NCBI RefSeq assembly: GCF_963576615.1
Contig: NC_088708.1
Location: forward strand, 65,760,672 to 65,824,671
Length of the DNA stretch: 64,000 nt
Direction of reading: 5' to 3'
Origin: Watersipora subatra
Lineage: Eukaryota > Bryozoa > Gymnolaemata > Cheilostomatida > Watersiporidae
Positions 46,660 to 58,300 of the stretch are shown here, in pieces. Numbering within the stretch: the first letter of the stretch is position 1; every line of letters begins with the position of its first letter. The notes below the pieces were generated by a model. It had not been told where the DNA came from and searched no databases. It saw nothing but the letters and a program-made list of their open reading frames with translations. A program made the translations under genes and the position numbers.

Positions 46660-47620
46660 CTTATTCAAAAGAAAGTAATTAGTTGATGACTAAAGACCGA
46701 TTTCTTTAACAAGTATTGTTTGTAAATTAATGGAACACATAATTGCTTCATATTTACATAGCACCTTGAAACATTGCAACTTCTTTTAAGAGTGTCAACA
46801 TGACCTTCGCCCACATACATCGTGTGAGACTCAGCTAGTTCACAATATAGGTCACATTTATTGTCTTTTTGACCAAGCGCATACGATAGATATGATTATT
46901 TTAAACTTTTTCAAAGCTTTTGATTTTGTAAGCCACTACAAACCTATTCTAAAACTAAGCCATTGGCTTAAATGTTTTAATAATATCTTGAATTGAAAAT
47001 ATTCTCAAGGGTCGATATTAATTTGTTGAGATAGAAGACCCAATAAGGTTTGCCACTAAATTAGTGGCATCAGCCATTCCACAAAAGTCAGTTTTGAACC
47101 ACTACTTTTTTGTATGTGTATAAATGATTTAATAAGTCGGATTAAATCACATTGTCATTTATTTGCTGACAAACCAAGTATATACAACAAAACTGACAAT
47201 ATTTTGATAAATGATCTAGTATCTTTAGAAAATTAATCAAATAAGTGGTAAATGAATGTTATCGTTGCTAAATGTGCTCTTCTTCAAGTAGGTAAACAAA
47301 TAAAAGATCCCCTGGATACACATTTTGTGGTAAATCTGTCTAAAGTTACTTACATGGGAGTTAAATTACAATCTAACCTAAAATAAAATGAGCACATCCA
47401 AAAAAATGTCTAAGACAAATAAAATACTATCTTTACTTCGCAGGGTTGTCAAGTATGCAGCTCTACCAACACATGAAATAGCACAATAGTCTAGATAATG
47501 AAACCTACCTTAGAATATACTTCTCAGGTGTCTGATCCTTACCAACAAAATCAAACTAAAGATCAAGATCAAAAGAATCATCAGTTTTACTGAACTAAGA
47601 AAGAGATTGATTTTCACTCA
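46660..47620 (+). mobile_element. LINE relic, reverse transcriptase fragment
   Basis: Successive frames read as parts of a non-LTR reverse transcriptase of the Jockey/CR1 type. First come ISLTSIVCKLMEHIIASYL, then CETQLVHNIGHIYCLFDQA with IILNFFKAFDFVSH. Later come a VPQ-type turn, YMGVKLQSNLK, and LEYTSQVSDPYQQNQ. Stops and frame changes interrupt it many times, so it is an old 5'-truncated copy. No start, endonuclease domain or intact end is seen. Confidence 0.75.
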
Positions 47621-49332
47621 TTAAATGAGCGACAATGAGTAGGCAGGCTCAAAACTTTTTTCTACTTTTTCTAAATTTAGAAAAGATTTATGCTAACGAA
47701 AAAGCACTAATCCTTCTTTTCAATATGATCAAGATAAACTGCACCAAACTAATCAAAAGCAGAACACCTACGTGCTACTTATTCGGGCAAATACTTTTCT
47801 TCAGTCATTTTTGGCAAGAACTTTGCCTTATTTAAAACAGGACATGTGATACCCATCTGAATGACCTCATTAACAATGAAATATGTCCAGTTAGCCTATA
47901 TAATGCTTAGTGATTTTGAAAAACCGCAACTCCTTTTTTAGAGTCGTGTGGAAATGTAGTCTTAGTGGAAAAATTTCTAATCTAGTAGCGGTCGAACGTT
48001 CGAAGTAATGAAATGTCACAACGTCCGTAATACTGCCTACAACAAACAATTTAAACAGTCTAATTTCAACACATACGACCCGATAAAACATGATTGGAAA
48101 ATATTGTATACCTTTTTAACGATTCGATAAGGGTCGATGTTCTCTGACAATAAACAGCTTCTACAATTGCACCTATTGTTCTTTATAATCAAAGGGCAAT
48201 AATATATCAAATCATTGTATTTAAATAGTATCACATATAAACTCATTCTAAATTAATAAGCTGTTAATTTTATCTCAATATTAATAGTTTTACCCCTGAT
48301 GATGTCGCTGCGGGCAAATTATTCGAAATTGCTGCCATGTTGAGAAATATCCAAATAACGTACGGATACAAATTTAGCTTGAGAGTTAGCTCTTAGTATT
48401 ACCGATCCAATGCCGAATTTGACGAAAACACTTCATTGATGAAATTACGGTGCACTTCAAAACTCGTCAACGGGTCCGCTAAAACCTTATTTATTTCATA
48501 AAATTCCAGTGACTCTGAATCATCTTTTCGTCTGTGCGATCCTGATATCGAAAAAAAACTGCATCTGCTTTGCTAAACTTGGAATGTTTTTATCATGAAG
48601 AAAATCATCATTGGTTAAAAGTTAGTATTTATTTATTATTTGCTGTATGACATTATTTACTTATGGCAATGTTTAACTCGTATTCATTTGGGCTTTAGCA
48701 ACTAGTGTTGCTGCTCAGAGATATGAAAGAAGCGAATACACGGAATCTTCCATTCTTTCGCGAGCACTGGGTTGTGAAAGTATCCTATAATTTTATTTAT
48801 TTTTTGAGTGTTTTTAACTCACACGACTAGTTACAGATAGGCTCTGCACTAGACTCTGGGCACTGCTGGATTTGCTACTTTCAACTGGAATTTGGAAAGA
48901 ATTATGCAAAATAGCAAATTAACTAAACTATTTCTACTACTATTTTATGTTTAGCTGAAGTGTGACCACAATCTTTAGAAGTTAGCATCTAACAGAATGA
49001 CAATTGTACATTTCAACTTGAAATGGCAAATCAACAGTGGCTGAGAAATGCATCTGAATGCATGTCGTCCACAACCATTTCAGTCACCTCACACCACTAG
49101 CATTATTTGTCATAACTAAGTATTTCTTTTACTGGCCGTCTCAAGTTCATGAGAAAAAATGATTCGCCGAGTCACAATTGAAGTTCCTACATTACTATAT
49201 GTTTGCCTAGTGTTAAAAGACATTTTCTGACAGACTTCAAATTTTATAACCAAATCACGATGTTATGTTTAGATTATTAGCACCTTAGTACAACTAAAGT
49301 GAGTATTTTGTTACTTTTCTAGAAAAGCTGTT
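47621..49332. other. Upstream region of ABCA gene, nothing recognised
   Basis: No supported exon. CTTTTCTAG just before AAAAGCTGTTATGG at 49320 looks like a splice acceptor, so a non-coding 5' exon probably lies in this stretch. Confidence 0.4.
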
Positions 49333-52300
49333 ATGGGTCTGTGGAAAGTGCAGTTCAAAGCGCTTCTCAAGCGAAACTATTTAATTAAGAGGAGATACAT
49401 TTCCGGAGTGGTGTGGGTAGGTAAATGAAAAGCTTTCTAAAACTGCAGAAACCTACAAGTCCAGTGTTTTTTCAATTTTTCTTTCTTCCATTGTAGACTT
49501 ATCAACGTTAATTTGAATTTTTTTGCAAAATAATTGTGTATCCCGGCCTTTAGAATGTTGAGGAAGAAAATTTCATATTGTTAGCGGTTTTACACTTGCA
49601 GGAGTTTTTGCTACCTGTGCTATTTCTTGTCATGTTTGGATTGATCAATTTGGGATCTCCAAAACAGAAGTCTCCAAATATTGAATGGGATGCGGACCCA
49701 ATCGATAGACCTACGAATGGCAGTATTGAGTTACTCGCGGCTCCCAACACATCGGATTCTCGGCAGGTATGTTTTAGGCATATTGCTTACCTTGAATGGG
49801 AGTAATCGCTGGGACTAGAGTAGAGATATATACGTCAAAAAATATGACAGTATATTAAATTTGACGAAGTACACGTATTGCTTGCTATATGTAGTATTAA
49901 ATAAGATTTAAATGGGACAGTGTCAATCTATCGATTATGTAAAAGAGTTTACGATATGTACAACTGTATTTTAAGCAGGAGTAGTGTTCTCACAGAGTCA
50001 TTTGCTCCTTGGCTTATTCTACATCCTTTTTCATGATCGTTAGAGCAGTTTACTGATGAATGTGGGATGTTATTGTTAGAGTCTCCATAGCGCTTGATGA
50101 ACTGGCTAAAAGATCAATATGATTATCAATATATTTTCACTGCATCATATTTTTATATCTATTTTTGAATATTTCACAGGTGACTTTGGGACAGGTTGTC
50201 GATTAACAGGTTGTTTTTAGCGGGTTATCTTGTGATAGCTTATCAGGTGACATTGGCTTATTAAGTGACAAAGCAATTCAGATCAATCAGGCTTTCTCAA
50301 ATTTTGTCAAACTTGAAATACAAAATACGTAGCTTATTTTGTGTTAAACCCGTTTGGCATAAGTGTGGTTGTTTGTTAATCTGCAATGGAATGAAGGCAT
50401 TCTCTCACAATTTATCATCAAATATGTAATACTTCACAAGTAACATTGTTAATTCGTATTGAAGAATATGTTTTTTTATTGGTTATCTCCCTTACATCAT
50501 CAGCATTTTTTACTCAGTGTTCTTATTATAGACCTAACATTTTGATAATTAGTATCGTCTTTTCAACATCCTCACTGAAAAGATAATGTTGACCGACTGT
50601 AGTGTATTCATTATATTATCTTCTCACAATTCTGGCCCGAGCTACACTGCCTTATAAATATTTTATGAACTGTTTAACAGATAGCTGATGGAGTGTGTAA
50701 AGAGCTCAACTGTACTTACACCATGTTTACTGATGCTGAAGCTGCTAAAGACAGCTATCTCTCCAACATTTCAAATACAAAGTTTGGTCTTATATTTGAT
50801 GGTCAGGACAGCTCATACACAATTCGACTTACTAAGGATATTGTGAGGTTGGACCTTTTCTCTTATGATGTAGGTGAGGTAAAAGTCTCAACACTTTCAC
50901 TATAAGAGCGGGTTACTTCTTTTGTCAGTGTTAGGTACACATTCAATTTGGTTATTTTTATTGCCAGTTTTGTGAATACGCAGGTGATAAAGTACTTCTA
51001 TTGCTATTCTTGTGAATATGCTGGTGACAGGGTACTTTTATTGCTAGTCTGGTGAATATGCTGGTGATAGGGTACTTCTATTGCTAGTCTGGTGAATATG
51101 CTGGTGACAGGGTACTTCTATTGCTAGTCTTGTGAATATAATGGCTGTAGACTGATTCTACTTTTAATGTTGTAATTATACTGCTATTAGTTTAACTCTA
51201 TTAGAAATCTTGCTAGCTGAATAATATTCTGAAGTTTCAGAGTAATTTAATCGTCTCAATGTGCACTTTCGCCTTGAAAACTGTACATAAAATCGCAACA
51301 CTTTCGATTTTCTTCCTGTAGCTGACTGCTCCTATGACGACATCTGTCCTTCAAGACAGTATATAACTTCAGGAATGGCTGCTCTTCAAGCCGCTGTCGA
51401 CCATGAAATAGTAAAGGTGAGTTAATAAGGTTAGAATTTAAATTGACAAGTTGAATTCAGATGGTATGTCTGTAAAGTTGAAACAATACTTAGCTAGCTC
51501 TGGAATGGTCTGTTAATAGGAACTCTTATTTAAAATTGGGTATCATGTGGTGATTGTTTTTATTTATTACTACTCCTTTGATGAGTGTTGACAAAATTCA
51601 TTGACAAATGCCCATTAGATTTGGCAACATTAAAGACTGAGTTGAATAACAAAGTAGCAAATTTTACATGATTAAAATTTTACGATTTTATAAGATAGTC
51701 TGCAGCTTGTTAATTTTTTTATTTTGGTGCAGCAAGTCTTTTTTTTAAGCTTTATGTATGATTCATTGTAAGAATTTTCATATGCTGTAAAACCTCTATT
51801 TGAACGCTACCTCTATTTGACCGCCACCTCTATTTGACCGCCACCTCTTTTTGACCGCCACCTCTATTTGACCGCCACCTCTATTTGACCGCCACCTCTA
51901 TTTGACCGCCACCTCTATTTGACCGCCACCTCTATTTGACCGCCACCTCTATTTGACCGCCACCTCTATTTGACCGCCACCTCTGTTTGACCGCCACCTC
52001 TATTTGACCGCCACTTCTATTTGACCGCCACCTCTATTTGACCACCACTATTATAGAGGAAGGGTTGAAAAATGGAGTGCCATGGCGTTCAATCAGAGGT
52101 TTTACAGTATTTATGTTTTTTTTTCGCATAATTAAACTGTGATCACTTTATTTATTCTATTAATTTGTATTTTAGTTAATGAAAATATTTCTTTTAACAT
52201 CTATAAGGAAAAGATGTTAGTAAAGTATTATTTTTTTGCTTTAAAAAAATATTGTTCATACTAATACGCTTGACAGTCCTGCGCACTGTGAGAGATTGTC

Positions 52301-55300
52301 ATGAGTAATTAGCACGTGCGTAATTAACTCTGTTGCTACCAAATTAATTTCTTTACCGAGACATAGTTACATATTTAATAAAGCCTAATATTGGACAAGG
52401 GCATGCATAATTCATTGTAACTTTTGAACCAAACGTTATACAAAAAGGATTTTGATACCAAGTTAATCATCACAAAATTTTACATTAGCTGATGTCATGA
52501 AAAATACCACTAATGCGTTGCAGAATGAGAACGAACACTTTTTTAGCCATGCCATTTTTGAACAGACTGTGAGCATGTCCTAATCAGGTGATTTATCAAT
52601 AATATTGCAGTTTATGGCATTATTATCACTGATAAAATGTGAATAAGCACTCTCAGTAGTACTATTATTCAATAACAATCACCAAAAAAACAGTTCTAAA
52701 ATTATTAAAACAGTTGTAGCTGTAATGCGTCTAGCACGACTGGTCATTGCTAACAATAAGTTGTGATAAAAAGTAAAAGATTTTGCAAAGTGAAACTACA
52801 CTCAGAATGGGTTGATAACCTATATTTGATTGGCTAAACGCATGCAGATAGTTGTTTCCTTTTATTTAAGTACAGATGAGGTAGTATAATTTAGTGGTCT
52901 AGTGGTTAGAGCGCTGGACTGTATATCGGAGTACCCGAGTTCATGCGTAAGGCAATTTTATTTTCCTAGCACTTTTGGCATGGCTTTGGATGGGCACTGC
53001 TCTTATTCTAGTCCAGATTGAAAACTAATGCATTGCGACGAAATAATCAATTTTATTCCATAGTAGATCTTCATCAAAAGCATGAGAATATATGTGCCTG
53101 TTCGTTGTCTCCTTTCATTGCAAGGATTTTAAGTCATTTTTGCGTAGTTTTTTATGGAGTGGTTCCATATATGTGATGACGTTCTTCAATTACATGTTCA
53201 GCTGAAGAATGCAAGCGCCATTTCACCACAGCTTCAAGGTCAACTGATGCCAGAGTATCGTCGGGATGCCGTTCGCTTGAATCAAACCCTTCGATTTATG
53301 CTGCCATTTTACATGATCTATGCCATGGGATTTGTCGGTATGTTCCTGACCTACAGCGCAGTAGATGATAAAGTAAAAAATCGCCGAGACCACCTGACCA
53401 TGATGGGAATGGCTCCCAGCGCTTATTGGTAAGCATTGTAATTCTAACTATCTCCTGTTAACTTTACTATCTTTCATTTCAATTTATCGTAAATATGTGA
53501 AGAAAAGAGCTCAAAATCATTTTTGGTGCTTTTATAGAATGCTCATTTTATCGTTTGCAATTACCAAGATCTTCATATTAAGTATATCACTTCAGTTAAT
53601 TTATTTGTTCGATCAGCTAGTAATTGCGGTATCTGGTCACTATGCTTCAGAAAAATGCATGTGTGTTACTAAGCACATGTGTCTGTTATACACATTTTAT
53701 GTATAAGAAAGTTAAAAGGCAACTAAAGGCTAAATTTCACTGTTGGATTTAAATAGCTGTGTTGGTAGTAAGATAGCATGCATAGCTACACAAAGCATAG
53801 CTACACATAGCATAGCTACACATAGCATAGCTACACATAGCATAGCTACACATAGCATAGCTACACAAAGCATAGCTACACATAGCATAGCTACACATAG
53901 CATAGCTACACATAGCATAACCATTTCTGATGCGAATCATGCATTAGAAACATATAAATAAGAATTGGCATGGGTAATTGGTCCATGTGAGCTATGATTG
54001 GTCAATGTGAGTTGGTATTGGCCAATGTAAGCTAACTGGTTATTGTGAGCTATGATTGGTCAATGTGAGTTGGTATTGGCCAATGTAAGCTAACTGGTTA
54101 TTGTGAGCTATGATTGGTCAATGTGAGTTGGTATTGGCCAATGTAAGCTAACTGGTTAATGTGAGCTATGATTGGTCAATGTGAGTTGGTATTGGCCAAT
54201 GTAAGCTAACTGGTTATTGTGAGCTATGATTGGTCAATGTGAATTGGTATTGGCCAATGTAAGCTAACTGGTTATTGTGAGCTTTGATTGGTCAATGTGA
54301 GTTGGTATTGGCCAATGTAAGCTAACTGGTTATTGTGAGCTATGATTGGTCAATGTAAGGAATGATTAGCCAGTGCACATTATTTAAACATGACAAGTGT
54401 TATGCCCTACATTATTTGTGACTATAATAATCGTATTTGCACAGGCATTTTATAACATTGGTTTCTCAAAATGCGTGCGTCTCAAGTTTTTTACAGCATG
54501 ATGTCAATATGCACACCTTTTGGCTCCACAGACCATAGAATTTAAGAGTAGTATTTTATCTTTCAAGCTTGATGACCACTGAAGGTATAACCAGGCATAA
54601 GCTCTTTCAAAGCTACTGCATGTTATCAGTGAGATAGCTTGGACATCGAATGATAACACCATAGATATAGTAAACCCATAAAACCATAAATATAGTATAA
54701 TAGCTTGCTTATACATCGAATGATAACACTAACCTGAACTCAGCTGATTACCCATGTCTGTGGCATCAACTCTAATCACCTTAGATGTCTAGCTGATCTG
54801 TTCCCCCAGTTTTCTACGTTGTGTAGGTAGAATATATGTATGATATGGTATGATATTGTATATGCTAGGTAGAATATATGTATGATTTGGTATAGTATTG
54901 TATATGCTAGGTAGAATATATGTATGATTTGGTATGATATTGTATATGCTAGGTAGAATATATGTAAGATATGGTATGATATTGGATATGCTAGGTAGAA
55001 TATATGTACGATTTGGTATGATATTGTATATGCTAGGTAGAATACATGTATGATAGGTATGGTATTGTATCTGCTAGGTAGAATGTATGTATGATATGGT
55101 ATTATATTGTATATGCTAGGTAGAATGTATGTATGATATGGTATTATATTGTATATGCTAGGTAGAATGTAAGTATGATATGGTATTATATTGTATATGC
55201 TAGGTAGAATGTATGTATGATATGGTATTATATTTTATATGCTAGGTAGAATGTATGTATGATATGGTATTATATTGTATATGCTAGGTAGAATGTATGT

Positions 55301-58300
55301 ATGATATGGTATTATATTGTATATGCTAGGTAGAATGTATGTATGATATGGTATTATATTGTATATGCTAGGTAGATGATATGTAGATTGATTCAGACTG
55401 GCTCATATCGAACTGACGGTGTTTGACAAGTGACAAGGGTAATTACTGCTAATGTGTGTGTATATTTTACACGCAGTGCAGTATCTTCCATCATCCATTT
55501 TAGGCTCAATTTTGATAAACCCATATAAGGTTTATTCTTGCTGTCTGTTTCCTACCAGCTACTAGTTGGTAAGGACATTTATACAGTAGTTTATGGTGTG
55601 GCTAGAAACTCATTTAAGGTAAAATAATGCAATGATGTACATATAAAAGTAAATGTTATATTATCAATCAATCCTTTGCTTCACTTTTTATCTACTAAAT
55701 ATAGCCCTGGCTTCTATTTGTTGGTTGCAGGGCTGCTGGGTGTGTTGTCAACTTACCCCTCTCCTTCGTCATCTGTTGCGCCGGAGTCCTCATTCTAGCA
55801 CTTTTTAACTTCTTTTCCACTAGCCTTGCATATGTCTACTTCTTCTTTGCTCTCCTCATCTACGCCATGAACAGCATCCTCATAGGAATCTGCTGGAGTG
55901 CAGTTCTACCCAAGACTGAATATATATTCGTTACCATCTTCGGAACGGTTGCTCTTGGCGCCATCGGTCTCGTTAACATGATTTGGACCGACTACCTTAC
56001 AGATCCGTGGCAGCCCCAATCTCCGCTTGTCATAGGAGGAATCATCTGCCTCATTCCGCCAGCTGGCTTTGCATCTATTCTTGAGAGAATGGTACGTGTA
56101 CAGTTATTTGCATCTTGACTATCAACTTGATAAGCTGCGTTATGCTAGAATGTCTGCTGCGAAACCAACCTGGATATTACATTTACTTTTGCTAGTTACT
56201 TTTGGCTTAAAAGGAATTATTCACAGCTTTAGGTATAATTGTGATTATTTGTATTATTTTTGAAGGTTTTGCGTTCAGCTTAGATAATATATCACACAAT
56301 TCAATGATATGTGGTGAATGGCTCTGTTAAAAGTACAGCCACAATGAGTGTTTGGGCTGTAGTTAGCTGCTATATTATTGCTGGAACAGAAGTTGTTGAT
56401 GCAAACTGGGTAAAGCTTTGTAGCCGAGGTACACATATGTGTTAATATGACTTCTTCTGAAATTACCATCGGCCATAATCTGGAGGCTGCCACCTGTCAC
56501 ACTAACATCCGTAAACCTGTCCCGGTCTATTCCGCAATCCTGATAGCACTTTCCTATCCTATGTTTACAGTTTGTGCTCAGCTACCGCTATGAGGGTGGT
56601 CTTGTCGCTGGCTCCTTCACCGCTGGTAACCTGTCTCTCGTTGTCATGCTCGTTATCCTTATAGTTGACATCTTCCTGCTGGCCGCATTTGCCATGTGGC
56701 TTGAGGGAATACTTCCAAGTAGGTCAAACGTAATCAGTGTTTGTATGTCATCCATTAGTAAGTAGTAAGTTAATACGGTGTTGATTTAGCCTTCTGAACG
56801 CCATTAATTTGCATAACTAGTAATATTTTCACTCATGCTGTATATTTACTACCAAGTATCAATGGCTCTATGTGAACTGCGTTAAGCTGATAAGGAATTG
56901 AGTAAATACTTCACTTGTACAATCATATTGACTGTTGCGTGACTATATTATACATGTACTGGATTTCAGTCACATAAAAGTTTATCCTTCCGTTAAACTA
57001 ATAACAACGCCAATGATGCGTAAGAAAGTGCTAGAATTCTCCAGCCCGTTAAGTTGTTCTAGCTATTTTCCAAGTAATATAAACGAGCTGAACAGGTTTT
57101 GTGTACATGAAATCTTTACTATAAAAGCCGTGTCTGTCTATCAGGGCTGAAAAAACTGGTTTTCACGGTTTTTTCATTATTTTTTGTAAAAAATATAATA
57201 TTTTAAGCTCCTAGGGGTTTCTGTTTAGTAGAAATGCGATTCTATGTAATTATCAGCTGTGGAAGTTTATTTAGCATATAGTAGTAAGGTGGTGGTAGAG
57301 CTCAAGTTGCAACTACATGAAATCCTAACACAACAATGAATTAGTGAATTTCATTTTCAATTGGTTTTATCAAGTGATATGATGATCCCTTTACTGATGA
57401 AATATGAAAACCATGTGAAATCATCGTCTCAAATAATAAATGAATACTTTCTCAACTCTGGCCAGTGAGAGAGGATTGCTTATAATTAGAAATTAAAACA
57501 ATAAAATCCTTTTTGGCAAAAGCATTAGGTTTGCAAACTAATATATCATTTAGTGGGCACAAGCCAAAGTAGTTGGACTGTTTGAATTCAGTTTATCAAG
57601 TCTTTTGTTTCAAAAAATCAACTTTAGTGCTAGCATTGAGCGGATATTCTCAACATTTGGCTCAGAAATAGACTAGGGGCAGAGAAAGCTGGGAAACTTG
57701 TATTTATTTATCGTATGACCAATACATAAGTACATATTCAGTCACATATTGTATCTACTACTACCTATTGGATTTACAAATTTTTTGCTTCAATTTTAGC
57801 AATTGTAGACCATTAGGCTCTGCTCTTCACTACCACACAATTATTCACTGGAATTAAAGGTTTTATACATAGAGCTTATTTATACATAATGTAGTCACTT
57901 TATGTGATAAGATTTCTGCTCTGGATGTCTTCATTCATGTTTGATTAAAGGTTCATTCTGAAATTTCCATATGTTTTCTCTCATTTTTTTAATAACAACT
58001 CCCACAGTACCATCTTTAACAGATGATTCCACATATGTAGGTTCAATACTCAATCATGCAGCTACGGTAAGTGATGTTAATTAGACTTGAAATTGCAAAA
58101 ACCTTGGTAAAATTATATAAACCATAAAAGCCGGTTTAAACCAAAAAACCTGGTTTTTTCATAAAACTCGTGGTTTTTTTCCAACCCTGCTGTCTATCTG
58201 TTTGAAGCCAGTTTTCCACAGGTTGGGAAAAGGATTTCATCATAAATGATTTGAACCCACAACGTTTGCACCAATTATTCGTTTTCCAGAAGAGTAGAAT

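Larger units (their letters stand above)
44411..49332. other. Divergent spacer between PUF60 and ABCA genes
   Basis: The PUF60 start (minus strand) and ABCA start (plus strand) face away from each other across about 4.9 kb, which should hold both promoters and 5' UTRs. No clear promoter element can be named. It contains a 17-bp minisatellite (46336-46540) and a LINE relic (46660-47620). The 102-residue frame at 45353-45661 has no recognisable motif. Confidence 0.5.

Noticed and set aside
51790-52050. CRISPR-like regular array
   Set aside because: Units are directly adjacent with no unique spacers, and the genome is eukaryotic; it is a minisatellite. The same holds for the other arrays.
53730-53961. 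Overlapping repetitive frames on both strands (IATHS and VAMLC repeats)
   Set aside because: They are produced by the 15-bp minisatellite, whose length is a multiple of three.
57420-57720. hAT transposase C-terminal fragment in an ABCA intron
   Set aside because: Only a short, weak resemblance ([13 protein letters not shown]-like) with no ends; kept only as a remark in the intron entry.
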